This document shows, piece after piece, positions 36,355-44,782 of a DNA stretch of 46,375 bases. The translations under genes were made by a program, and so were the position numbers. The notes below the pieces were generated by a model, which saw only the letters and a program-made list of their open reading frames with translations, did not search any database and was not told the DNA's origin. The stretch covers positions 1 through 46,375 of the forward strand of contig NZ_JPQO01000189.1 in the NCBI RefSeq assembly GCF_000773685.1, read 5' to 3'. Positions within the stretch are counted from its first letter, which is position 1. Every line of letters starts with the position of its first letter. Source of the stretch: Acinetobacter sp. HR7 (GTDB lineage: Bacteria > Pseudomonadota > Gammaproteobacteria > Pseudomonadales > Moraxellaceae).

Positions 36355-36531
36355 ACCAGTAAACTCCAAGCCAAATATATAAAGAATCACTCTTGACGCA
36401 TCTCACCCCACTATTCCAAGGTAAGTGTCAAGAGCAGTGAATTATCACTAAGGTCATGATCGATGCCACGACTGTAACGATAGTTAACTACTTTCTTCGC
36501 AGTTAACCCCCTTCCTATTGAAGGGTGGCCT
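36355..36531 (-). promoter_or_regulatory. S10-operon leader with hairpin
   Basis: The leader, about 170 bases from the predicted transcription start to rpsJ, contains an 8-base-pair stem CTCTTGAC (36390-36397) / GTCAAGAG (36427-36434) around a long loop. In E. coli L4 acts on the S10 leader; whether this hairpin does so is not known. Confidence 0.45.
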
Positions 36532-36560
36532 ATTATAGCCATTGTTTAATGCATAAGCAA
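36532..36560 (-). promoter_or_regulatory. Promoter of the S10-spc-alpha cluster
   Basis: On the minus strand TTGCTT (36555-36560) and a consensus TATAAT (36532-36537) are spaced by 17 bases. No other similarly good promoter is seen upstream of rpsJ. Confidence 0.75.
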
Positions 36561-36626
36561 ATCCCTTTTATAGCTTTAGGCTTATTTTCATTTTATCCAC
36601 CAAATCAATAGCTTGTTTTTCATGCA

Positions 36627-37361
36627 CTAGGCGGTTTTTTCTACCACATATTCAATGGCACGATTTAATAATTGATTTCCTTCAATAAAATTGCTTTTTG
36701 GGCTTTTTCGTAACTCATGCGCAGACTGTACATATTTCCCCTTAAAGTGAGCCAATTCATCATCATCCTCCAAAAAGAGCTGCAAGGTTTCCGGAGTAAT
36801 TTCCGGATGGAACTGGAAACCCAAAACATTCTTGCCCAATTGATACATTTGATTCCGACAGGCTTCATTTTCCGCCAGATGAATCGCGCCTTTTGGAATT
36901 TCAAAAGTCTCGCTATGCCACTGCAGAATCCTGAATTGTTCAGGCAAGCTAAAGCATTCTTCCGGCACATTCTTGACTTTGCTGACTGACATCCAGCCCA
37001 GTTCCTGTTCTGAATTACGACTGACTGCTGCCCCCAAAGCATTGGCAATCAGTTGTCCCCCCAGACACAAGCCAATCGCAGGTTTACCTTGTGCCAGATA
37101 GCGCCTTAACCAGCGTTTTTCGATTTTCAGCCAAGGATAATTTGCCTCATCATTCACGCTCATGGTACCCCCCATAATGATAAGCAAATCAACCTCTTCT
37201 ACATCAGGCAATGCCTCAATATCCAGCGGACGATCCACCGGTAAAGCAAAAAATTCAGTCGCTGTAATGCGCGCCTGATGCTGCTTTAAAAAATCAACAC
37301 AACTACCGTATCCTTCACCAGCAATATGCTGAAAATAATGTACTCGTAAATGCGACTTCAT
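36627..37361 (-). CDS. Class I glutamine amidotransferase-like protein
   Basis: The 244-residue protein has a class I GATase fold: LLIIMGGTMSVNDE near residue 62, the nucleophile Cys in IGLCLGGQLIANALG near residue 99, and the His-x-Glu pair in GFQFHPEITPE near residue 180. It stands alone rather than fused to a synthase domain, as in the GuaA-like YfeJ/GATase family whose substrates are uncertain. It is divergent from metC and lies just upstream of the ribosomal promoter on the same strand, in the place where tufA or fusA would lie in E. coli. Confidence 0.85.
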   Translation of the reverse strand: MKSHLRVHYFQHIAGEGYGSCVDFLKQHQARITATEFFALPVDRPLDIEALPDVEEVDLLIIMGGTMSVNDEANYPWLKIEKRWLRRYLAQGKPAIGLCLGGQLIANALGAAVSRNSEQELGWMSVSKVKNVPEECFSLPEQFRILQWHSETFEIPKGAIHLAENEACRNQMYQLGKNVLGFQFHPEITPETLQLFLEDDDELAHFKGKYVQSAHELRKSPKSNFIEGNQLLNRAIEYVVEKTA

Positions 37362-37514
37362 GCGCTACAACCTATTCTTGTATCTATATGTATGTGCTTG
37401 GTTTTGCAAAAATGAAGCCAACTTTTATTTTGTATAAGCTTTTTAAACAATTCATAACCTTAGTAGCGTGAAATCGCATATTCTCTTAAGCTAAAACTGT
37501 TTTTGACTCCAGAG

Positions 37515-38729
37515 ATGAGCAATAGCGTGAAAAAAAATCCACAAACCGCCTTGATTCATGCACCACGAAAGGCCCCTCAATACGTTTCTACGGTTCAACC
37601 TCCCCTCTATCGTGCATCCACGATTATTTTCCAGAATACGGATGCCCTATTTAATCGCCACTGGACTGATGACTATGACTATAGTTATGGCACGCATGGC
37701 ACACCGACAACCTTTACCTTGGGCGACAACGTTGCCCAGATTGAAGGTGGCCTGTATCACCTGCTGGCACCAAGCGGTTTATCCGCGATTAATCTCGTGA
37801 ATTCTTGCTTTTTAAGCCATGGTGATGAGGTCTGGGTGCCGGACAATATTTATGGCCCGAATATGGAGCATCTGCGCAATCTGGAAACCCATTACGGTAT
37901 TCAGGTGGAAGTCTATAACCCGCTACATGTCGACAGCTTTAGCCCATCAAAAAAAGCCAAGCTGCTGTGGCTGGAAGCTGCTGGTTCAGTCACCCTGGAA
38001 TTCCCAGATCTGAATGGTTTGGTAAAAAAAGCTAAAGAACACAACATCCTGACTGCCCTGGACAATACTTGGGGTGCGGGACTGGCCTTTAATGCCTTTG
38101 ACTTCGGTGATGAACACCTGAGTGTCGACATTTCCGTACATGCTCTGACCAAGTATCCAAGTGGTGGCGGTGACATCCTGATGGGTTCAGTGGTAACCCG
38201 TGACAAGGATCTGCATCACAAACTGTTCCGTGCACATGCGATCCAAGGTATTTCTGTATCCGGTGATGATGTCGCACAAGTGCAACGCAGCCTTCCATCC
38301 ATGCAGCTGCGTTATGAACATCAGTCCAGCAGCGCAATCAAAGTACTAGCCTGGCTGAAACAGCAGCAGGAATTTGTCCAGGTATTGCATCCAGCTGATC
38401 CACACAGCGCCGGTCATGAATACTGGAAAGAAATTTGCAAGCAAGGTCATAGTGCCGGGCTGGTCAGCGTGATTTTTGACAGCAAATACCAGCTGCAGGA
38501 TATCCGTAACTTCTGTGATGCTTTACAGTTATTTAAGTTAGGTTTTAGTTGGGGTGGCCCTGTCAGCCTAGTCATGCTATATAACTTAAAAGAAATGCGT
38601 GTGCTGGAACATTCACATTTAAAAGAGGGTTTCTTGGTGCGGTTCTGTATCGGTCTGGAACATCCGGAAGATCTGATTCAGGATATTCAACATGCATTAC
38701 AACAGATGAAAAAAGTGAAAAACGAATAA
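37515..38729 (+). CDS. metC: Cystathionine beta-lyase
   Basis: The 404-residue PLP enzyme of the Cys/Met metabolism family splits cystathionine to homocysteine, pyruvate and ammonia. STIIFQNTDALFNRH and YSYGTHGTPTTFTLG are N-terminal marks, WGAGLAFNAFDFGD holds the phosphate-site region, and the Schiff-base Lys is in SVHALTKYPSGGGDILMGS near residue 210. Fold and order match MetC of proteobacteria; other gamma-family lyases cannot be excluded. ATG 37515 is preferred over an upstream in-frame TTG. The YjgR-like gene follows 18 bases after the stop. Confidence 0.88.
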   Translation: MSNSVKKNPQTALIHAPRKAPQYVSTVQPPLYRASTIIFQNTDALFNRHWTDDYDYSYGTHGTPTTFTLGDNVAQIEGGLYHLLAPSGLSAINLVNSCFLSHGDEVWVPDNIYGPNMEHLRNLETHYGIQVEVYNPLHVDSFSPSKKAKLLWLEAAGSVTLEFPDLNGLVKKAKEHNILTALDNTWGAGLAFNAFDFGDEHLSVDISVHALTKYPSGGGDILMGSVVTRDKDLHHKLFRAHAIQGISVSGDDVAQVQRSLPSMQLRYEHQSSSAIKVLAWLKQQQEFVQVLHPADPHSAGHEYWKEICKQGHSAGLVSVIFDSKYQLQDIRNFCDALQLFKLGFSWGGPVSLVMLYNLKEMRVLEHSHLKEGFLVRFCIGLEHPEDLIQDIQHALQQMKKVKNE

Positions 38730-38747
38730 ATAACAACAGGAAAATAT

Positions 38748-40298
38748 ATGGGTACACCAATTGTCATTGCAAAAAAAACCAGTGATACCACGCAAGAAAT
38801 TGTGCTGCATTCACAGCTCGCTAACCGTCATGGACTGATTGCCGGCGCCACCGGAACGGGAAAAACCGTGACCTTGAAAGTGTTGGCAGAAAACTTTTCC
38901 CGGATTGGTGTACCCGTATTCCTTGCTGATGCCAAGGGCGATGTCTCCAGCTTGGCCAAGCCGGGCGAAAATAATCCTAAATTTAATGAACGGGTTAAAA
39001 GCCTGAATATCGATTCGGTTCCTTTTGAAGCATCTCCTGTCGTATTCTGGGATCTGTTTGGCGAACAAGGCCATCCGATCCGCACCACCATTTCCGAAAT
39101 TGGGCCGCTTCTGCTTGCCCGTATCTTGAACCTGAATGACACCCAGGAAGGCGTACTTTCCGCCGTGTTCCGGATTGCTGATGATCAGGGCTTGTTGCTG
39201 ATCGACTTTAAAGACCTGAAAGCCATGCTGAGTTATGTCAGCGAACATGCGGCAGACTTTAAAGCGGAATATGGCAATCTCTCTCCTGCCAGTCTCGGTG
39301 CCATTCAACGCAACCTGCTCGCGCTTGCTGATCAGGGTGGCGATAAATTCTTTGGCGAACCAGCCTTGGACTTAATGGATTTCCTGCAAACGGATAGCCA
39401 AGGCCGCGGTAACATTAACCTGCTCGCTGCCGACAAGCTGATGAATACACCAAAACTCTATGCCACTTTCCTGCTGTGGATGCTGTCGGAACTGTTTGAG
39501 CAATTGCCAGAAGTCGGTGATGTGGACAAACCGAAACTGGTGTTCTTCTTTGATGAAGCCCACCTACTCTTTGATAATGCCAGCCCTGCCCTGCAGGACA
39601 AAATTGAACAGGTGGTGCGTCTGATCCGCTCCAAAGGTGTCGGGGTTTACTTTGTTACCCAGAATCCGCTGGATCTACCGGAAAGTGTCTTAGGACAACT
39701 CGGCAACCGTATTCAGCATGCCTTACGCGCCTTTACCCCAAAAGACCAGAAAGCGGTCAAAACGGCAGCAGATACTTTCCGAGCTAATCCGGAGTTTAAA
39801 GTGCAGGAAGCCATCACTGAACTTGCTGTGGGTGAAGCCCTGATTAGCTGTCTGGATGAGAAAGGTACTCCACAAATTGTGGAACGTGGTTGGATCATGC
39901 CACCGCATTCCTCTTTTAGCCCGATTACACCTGAAGAACGTAAAGCTTTAATGCAGCAAAGCATCGTGGCGGGCATTTATGAGCAGCAGGTCGACCGGGA
40001 TAGTGCGTACGAAATGCTGCAGAATAAGGTTGCTGAACGTCAGCAACAGGCACAAGCCGCTGAGCTTGCCAAGCAACAAGCCAAAGAACAGGAAGCCCTA
40101 GTTAAACAGCAAGCCAAGGAACAGGAACGTCTGGCGCGTGAACAGCAAAAAGAAGCCGAACGTGCAGCCAAGCAGCGTGAAAAGCTAACTCAGGACATTG
40201 TCGGGACTTTTGCCAAAAGTGCAGCGCGCAGTCTGGGTAGCAACACTGGGCAGAAAATTGTCCGTGGCTTATTAGGTTCCCTCTTCGGCCGTAAATAA
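38748..40298 (+). CDS. yjgR: HerA-like ATPase, YjgR/DUF853 family
   Basis: The 516-residue protein has a Walker A GATGTGKT near residue 34, followed by [14 protein letters not shown], and a Walker [13 protein letters not shown] near residue 265. [29 protein letters not shown] is the DUF853 signature. The C-terminal 95 residues hold a Lys/Gln/Glu/Ala-rich coiled coil ending in a Gly-rich tail, similar to E. coli YjgR. HerA/FtsK-type ATPases move DNA or protein, but the role of YjgR is unknown. An ACAGGA ribosome-binding site precedes ATG 38748; it is probably co-transcribed with metC. Confidence 0.9.
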   Translation: MGTPIVIAKKTSDTTQEIVLHSQLANRHGLIAGATGTGKTVTLKVLAENFSRIGVPVFLADAKGDVSSLAKPGENNPKFNERVKSLNIDSVPFEASPVVFWDLFGEQGHPIRTTISEIGPLLLARILNLNDTQEGVLSAVFRIADDQGLLLIDFKDLKAMLSYVSEHAADFKAEYGNLSPASLGAIQRNLLALADQGGDKFFGEPALDLMDFLQTDSQGRGNINLLAADKLMNTPKLYATFLLWMLSELFEQLPEVGDVDKPKLVFFFDEAHLLFDNASPALQDKIEQVVRLIRSKGVGVYFVTQNPLDLPESVLGQLGNRIQHALRAFTPKDQKAVKTAADTFRANPEFKVQEAITELAVGEALISCLDEKGTPQIVERGWIMPPHSSFSPITPEERKALMQQSIVAGIYEQQVDRDSAYEMLQNKVAERQQQAQAAELAKQQAKEQEALVKQQAKEQERLAREQQKEAERAAKQREKLTQDIVGTFAKSAARSLGSNTGQKIVRGLLGSLFGRK

Positions 40299-40329
40299 CC
40301 TCTCCTTTCTCCGATCAAAAGCATCATTT

Positions 40330-40361
40330 TTATGGGATATTTTTATATCCCATAATTTTTT
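40330..40361 (+). terminator. Terminator after the yjgR-like gene
   Basis: TTATGGGATAT / ATATCCCATAA is a perfect 11-base-pair stem with a TTTT loop, followed by a run of T. Confidence 0.85.
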
Positions 40362-40376
40362 CATGGTTTTAATTTA

Positions 40377-40424
40377 AAGATGTATTGTAAATACATCTTT
40401 AAAGATGTATTGTAAATACATCTT
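40377..40424. promoter_or_regulatory. Two tandem NsrR-type operators before hmpA
   Basis: Two identical 23-base palindromes (40377-40399 and 40402-40424), each made of AAGATGTATT, GTA and AATACATCTT, are separated by two bases. They match the AAGATGYATTT-N-AAATRCATCTT consensus of NsrR. They lie 27 bases before the hmpA start codon, fitting nitric-oxide-released repression of hmpA. Confidence 0.85.
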
Positions 40425-40451
40425 ATAAATAACAGCCATGAGAGATCAGCT

Positions 40452-41660
40452 ATGACTCCACAGCAAATTGAACTTGTAAAAGCCACTGTTCCTGTTCTTC
40501 GTGAAAACGGCGTTGCGTTAACTGGTTATTTCTATAACCGCATGCTGGGCAATAACCCGGACCTGAAAGAAACTTTTAATATGGGTCATCAGCGTAGTGG
40601 TGCGCAGGCACAAGCCCTAGCCGGTGCGGTACTAGCATACGCAGAAAATATTGAAGATCCTTCTGTGCTGTTACCTGTGGTTGAGCTGATCGCACACAAA
40701 CACGTGAGCCTGAACATCAAGGCACCGGATTACAGCATTGTTGGGGAAAACTTGCTGCATTCCATCAGTGAAGTGCTCAACATTTCAATGGATGATCCAC
40801 TGATTGAGGCGTGGGCTGCAGCCTATGGTCAACTGGCGGATCTGTTCATCGCGACTGAAAAAGCGATTTACGACCAGCATGAACAAACTAAAGGTAGCTG
40901 GTTAGGCTGGCGCAACTTCAAGATTGCCAAGAAAGTGGTGGAAAGTGACGAAATCACTTCCTTCTACCTGGCTCCAGTCGACGGTGGTCCTTTACCAAAA
41001 TATGAAGCGGGCCAATACATTTCAGTACGTGTATTCATACCTGAACTCAACCTGAGACAGCCACGTCAATATACGCTTTCAACTTGCCCACAAGCAGATT
41101 ACCTGCGTATTTCAGTAAAACGTGAAGACCAGAAAGGTGACATGGTACCAGGCTGGGTATCTAATACTTTGCACAGCCTGCCAGAAGGTTCGGAAATTGA
41201 AGTATCTGCACCAACAGGTAACTTCTACCTGATCGATCCAAACAAACGTAATGTGTTTATCAGTGGTGGTGTAGGTCTGACTCCTATGGTCGCCATGCTG
41301 AACCAGCTGGTGACTCTGGATATGCCACAACCTGTAACTTTCATTCATGCCTGCCGTAGCAAACAGGTACATGCGATGAAACAGCACATTCATGAGCTAA
41401 AAGCAAAATATCCACGCCTGCATACAGTAACTGCCTACGAATTCCCACATGCCAGTGACAAGCTGGGTGAGGATTATGATTTTGCTGGCCGTCTGGATCT
41501 GAGCATAATTGACCGTGCACTACTTCCAGAAAATGCCGACTATTACCTGTGTGGTCCAATGCCATTTATGGCGGCACAGCATAAAGCCCTGGTTGCTCGA
41601 GGCATCCCTGCCGAGAATATTCACAGTGAAGCCTTCGGTACTGGTGGTGTTCGCCACTAA
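40452..41660 (+). CDS. hmp: Flavohemoglobin, nitric oxide dioxygenase
   Basis: The 402-residue protein oxidises NO to nitrate with O2 and NAD(P)H. The globin domain (about 1-140) has the proximal His in HKHVSLNIKAPDY near residue 85 and VALTGYFYNRML near residue 20. The FAD domain (about 155-260) holds RQYTLSTC, and the NAD domain begins VFISGGVGLTPMVAML near residue 270 and ends DYYLCGPMPFM. Length equals that of E. coli Hmp (396) within a few residues. It is preceded by two NsrR-type operators and followed by a terminator and the nsrR-like gene. Confidence 0.97.
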   Translation: MTPQQIELVKATVPVLRENGVALTGYFYNRMLGNNPDLKETFNMGHQRSGAQAQALAGAVLAYAENIEDPSVLLPVVELIAHKHVSLNIKAPDYSIVGENLLHSISEVLNISMDDPLIEAWAAAYGQLADLFIATEKAIYDQHEQTKGSWLGWRNFKIAKKVVESDEITSFYLAPVDGGPLPKYEAGQYISVRVFIPELNLRQPRQYTLSTCPQADYLRISVKREDQKGDMVPGWVSNTLHSLPEGSEIEVSAPTGNFYLIDPNKRNVFISGGVGLTPMVAMLNQLVTLDMPQPVTFIHACRSKQVHAMKQHIHELKAKYPRLHTVTAYEFPHASDKLGEDYDFAGRLDLSIIDRALLPENADYYLCGPMPFMAAQHKALVARGIPAENIHSEAFGTGGVRH

Positions 41661-41688
41661 GCAGTCAGCTTAAACTGAAAGCATACAA

Positions 41689-41717
41689 GGGCTAGTCTGG
41701 CTGTGTTAGACTAGCCC
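41689..41717 (+). terminator. Terminator after hmpA
   Basis: GGGCTAGTCT / AGACTAGCCC forms a perfect 10-base-pair stem with a 9-base loop; a short T run follows. Confidence 0.75.
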
Positions 41718-41745
41718 TGACTTTTATGAAAACTCCTGTTTTATA

Positions 41746-42186
41746 ATGCAGTTAAATAAATTTACCGATTACGCTTTACGGATTCTTATGTACATCGCCC
41801 AGCCGAAAGAAGTGCCGTACAACATTGCGGAACTGGCAAATGAGCTGCAGGTGTCGGAGAATCATGCCATGAAAATTGTACATTTTATGGCGAAGCAGGA
41901 CTGGCTGATTACCACTCGCGGCCGTGGCGGCGGCATTCGTCTGAATCCGCTCACCCTGAAAATTCCCCTAGGTCAAATCGTACGAGTCCTGCAACAGGAC
42001 AGCCAAGTGGTGGAATGTAATACCCCACCCTGCGTGCTGCGGAGTAACTGTGGTCTGAAAGGTATTCTTGATAATGCTGTGGAACAGTTTTATGCCAGTT
42101 TAGATCAATATAGCTTGAGTGATGTCGTGACTCCATTGCAGGGGCACTACAGCACCCAATCACCGATCAGTCTGATCAATCTTTAA
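41746..42186 (+). CDS. nsrR: Rrf2-family nitric-oxide-sensing repressor
   Basis: The 146-residue protein has a winged helix-turn-helix starting MQLNKFTDYALRILMYIA, typical of Rrf2 regulators, with RGRGGGIRLNP as the wing. Three Cys in ECNTPPCVLRSNC (spacing C-x4-C-x5-C, near residues 90-101) match the iron-sulfur ligands of NsrR. NO destroys the cluster and relieves repression. Placement directly after hmpA, whose promoter has two NsrR-type sites, supports the assignment. RirA or IscR-like regulators are less likely because of the operators. Confidence 0.92.
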   Translation: MQLNKFTDYALRILMYIAQPKEVPYNIAELANELQVSENHAMKIVHFMAKQDWLITTRGRGGGIRLNPLTLKIPLGQIVRVLQQDSQVVECNTPPCVLRSNCGLKGILDNAVEQFYASLDQYSLSDVVTPLQGHYSTQSPISLINL

Positions 42187-42288
42187 TTTTCCTTTCATTT
42201 CTCCCTATATGACTTTTGCGGAAAGTTCGCTTGCCCGGATGACTTCCTTTATAATGGCTGCTTGTAAATTTAAGTTTGAAGTTGAGCC

Positions 42289-43215
42289 ATGCACCACAGC
42301 AGAGGAAAGTCGAAAAACAGTAAGGCAGCCAATGCCCCAAAGCAAAAGATTAGCTATGCCAAAAAAGTTGATCCGGCCATTACTGAATATTCGCGGCACG
42401 CCCTCAACTGGCTGCGCAAAGCTGAATTTTTAATGAGTGCACCAAAGCTGAGTCTTTGTGTGGAAGATACCGGTTATGAAGTGGCATTTGCCGGCCGCTC
42501 TAACGCAGGTAAATCCAGTGCCATCAATGCCCTGACCAACCAGAAACAGCTGGCGCGTGCGTCGAAAAAGCCTGGCCGTACCCAGATGATCAACTTCTTT
42601 AGTTTGGGCAATCCGGATCAGCGTCTAGTCGATTTGCCGGGTTATGGTTATGCTGCGGTACCGGAAGCGATGAAAATCGTCTGGCAGAAAGAGCTAGAAA
42701 ATTACCTGGTTCACCGTAAGAGTCTGCAAGGCTTGGTGTTGCTGATGGATATCCGCCATCCACTGCAACACTTTGACGTGATGATGCTGGAATGGGCCTA
42801 TTCGCGTCACCTGTTCGTGCATGTGTTGCTAACCAAGTCGGATAAACTGAACCGTGGTCCTGCTTCCAAAGCCTTACAGGAAGTTAAAGCCCAGCTGAAG
42901 AAAATGAAGCTGGATTTCTCGATTCAGCTATTCTCCTCTCTAAATAAAGAGGGACTGGAAGAACTGGCAAGCGTCATGGCCGGTCGTCTGAACTATACGC
43001 TGGATCAGTCCAATGACTTTGATCTGGATGCTATTCCGGAAGCGTCATTGCATGATCTGAACCAGACGGATGCACCTATTGAATCTGTTGAGCTAGAAGA
43101 TGAAGAAGCAGACGCAGAGCAAGCCGATGAAGTTACTCCTAGCGAATTAAATGCCCTGGACGAGCCAATCGAAGCTGATAAATCAGAGATTGTAGAACAG
43201 GATCCACAAAAATAA
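42289..43215 (+). CDS. engB: Ribosome biogenesis GTPase EngB (YihA)
   Basis: The 308-residue protein contains an EngB GTPase domain in about residues 45-235: G1 GRSNAGKSS at 69-77, G2 and switch region around PGRTQMINFF, G3 DLPGYGYA, and G4 TKSDK. EngB acts in 50S assembly. Its first 40 residues are basic. The last 70 residues are rich in Asp and Glu and predicted disordered, an extension beyond the usual 200-220 residues. It starts at ATG 42289, 102 bases after the nsrR-like stop. Confidence 0.93.
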   Translation: MHHSRGKSKNSKAANAPKQKISYAKKVDPAITEYSRHALNWLRKAEFLMSAPKLSLCVEDTGYEVAFAGRSNAGKSSAINALTNQKQLARASKKPGRTQMINFFSLGNPDQRLVDLPGYGYAAVPEAMKIVWQKELENYLVHRKSLQGLVLLMDIRHPLQHFDVMMLEWAYSRHLFVHVLLTKSDKLNRGPASKALQEVKAQLKKMKLDFSIQLFSSLNKEGLEELASVMAGRLNYTLDQSNDFDLDAIPEASLHDLNQTDAPIESVELEDEEADAEQADEVTPSELNALDEPIEADKSEIVEQDPQK

Positions 43216-43242
43216 CCCGAATGTGTTCCATCGGATAAAAGA

Positions 43243-44265
43243 ATGTCCCATATTGCCTACAGCCGTACGGGATATTTTTTTCATACTGACTTTCTACAAG
43301 CAGTGATGGATACACCGCCATGTCTTTACTTTCCCCGCTTCAAAACAAAAAAAATTGGCTCTTCAATCGCCTATTTCATCCAGCCACGCAAAGTCAGATT
43401 TGAATGGCAAGACACGCCGATAGACTGGATTCCAGATCAGCCTTTTGCCAGCTACTTTGTGAATGAAATTAATAATATTCTGCCAGCTGGTGAATTCTGG
43501 TTCTGCCGACTATATAACAAAGTGCTGCCACAGATTACGGATGAAAAACTACGAGCTGATGTGCAAGCCTTTATCCGCCAGGAAGCTATGCATGCGCAGG
43601 CACATAACTCCGCAAACAAGAAATATCTGACTGAGCGTCAGATTGATATCCAGCGCAATCTGGAGATCATGAATTTCCTGTTTAACAAGCTGCTGGCAGA
43701 CCAACCACTTGGACTAAAAATTCCAAATATCGCAGCCCATCAATGGGACCTGTTCCGACTCGGCATTATTGCCACAGTCGAACACATGACCTGTGTCCTT
43801 GGAAAATATGCGCTCTACAATACTGAATGGGAGCGGCTCGGTGCCGACCCGAATATGCTAGATCTAGTCAAATGGCATGGCGCAGAAGAAATCGAGCATC
43901 ACAGTGTCGCCTTTGACCTTTACCGGCATCTCGGTGGCAGTTATTTGGCCCGCTATTATCTTAGTATCGTCGTGATTATTGGGGTGATTGGACTATGGGT
44001 CGATGGTGCCGCGCATCTGTTGTCACAAGATCCACGTTTTAAACAATACAAACCTGCGGTGTATAAACCATGGATCTGGAAAGAATGGTGGCGCATTTCC
44101 CAGCAGGACAATCGCCTGTTGCCAAATCCTCTGTGGCTGGTGTCTCAACAGTTGGGTTATATGATGCCGTGGTATGACCCAGTGCATGAGGCCAATACCG
44201 AGGATGCGCTACATTATCTGCAACATTCCGCTGCAGCAAAACGCGCTGGCCTCAAAGTCGCCTAA
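43243..44265 (+). CDS. Predicted metal-dependent hydrolase (PF10118-type)
   Basis: The protein is 340 residues from ATG 43243, or 319 from ATG 43306. Helical segments carry conserved metal-ligand candidates: RQEAMHAQAHN near residue 115, TVEHMT near residue 183, and GAEEIEHHSVAFDLY near residue 215, as in the ferritin-like predicted metal-dependent hydrolases. One or two hydrophobic segments (about 240-265) suggest a membrane-bound part. The substrate is unknown. A terminator follows at 44293. Confidence 0.75.
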   Translation: MSHIAYSRTGYFFHTDFLQAVMDTPPCLYFPRFKTKKIGSSIAYFIQPRKVRFEWQDTPIDWIPDQPFASYFVNEINNILPAGEFWFCRLYNKVLPQITDEKLRADVQAFIRQEAMHAQAHNSANKKYLTERQIDIQRNLEIMNFLFNKLLADQPLGLKIPNIAAHQWDLFRLGIIATVEHMTCVLGKYALYNTEWERLGADPNMLDLVKWHGAEEIEHHSVAFDLYRHLGGSYLARYYLSIVVIIGVIGLWVDGAAHLLSQDPRFKQYKPAVYKPWIWKEWWRISQQDNRLLPNPLWLVSQQLGYMMPWYDPVHEANTEDALHYLQHSAAAKRAGLKVA

Positions 44266-44292
44266 GCCCTTTCCTTTATTACAATTTCGAAC

Positions 44293-44320
44293 AGCAGGGA
44301 TATTTCCCTGCTTTTTATTT
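44293..44320 (+). terminator. Terminator after the metal-dependent hydrolase gene
   Basis: AGCAGGGA / TCCCTGCT forms an 8-base-pair stem with a TATT loop, followed by TTTTATTT. Confidence 0.8.
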
Positions 44321-44362
44321 GTCCTAAGATAGAACGATAACAATCATCATCAGGATAGAGCT

Positions 44363-44782
44363 ATGCAAGCCCGGATTTCAGTGATTACCCTGGGAGTCAG
44401 CAACCTGCAAACATCGCTGCATTTCTACCGGGATGGCTTGGGCTTTCCCAGCGAAGGAATTATCGGTCAGGAATTTGAATACGGCGCCGTGGCTTTTATC
44501 GACCTGTAGTCAGGGCTCAGACTGGCACTCTGGCCACAAAACAGTATTGCGCATGATACTGGACTGGAACTTACACCGATGTGCCCAACACAAATGACCA
44601 TCGGTCATAATGTCTATAGTCCACTGGAAGTCGATCAGGTGATAGCACAAGCTGAACGTGCTGGCGCCAAAATAATCAAGCCTGCACAAACGACTTTTTA
44701 TGGCGGCTATGCAGGCTATTTTCAGGACCCCGATGGGCACTTATGGGAAGTGGTGTTTAACCCAAGTCTAGAAATGGATTAA
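44363..44782 (+). pseudogene. Glyoxalase/bleomycin-resistance family gene with one amber stop
   Basis: From ATG 44363 the frame reads a VOC-superfamily protein: ISVITLGVSNLQTSLHFYRD, then a TAG at codon 49 (44507-44509), and continues in the same frame with SGLRLALWPQ and GGYAGYFQDPDGHLWEVVFNP to the stop at 44782. Without the TAG it would be 139 residues. Related proteins have a Gln-like residue in this place, so a CAG-to-TAG change is likely. The remaining frame is intact, so the change is recent or the stop is read through. It converges with the symporter gene, sharing the stop region ATTAAT. Confidence 0.85.

Noticed and set aside
40377-40424. Short tandem repeat as a possible CRISPR-like or iteron array
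   Set aside because: There are only two copies with a 2-base gap, each a palindrome matching the NsrR operator, directly before hmpA.
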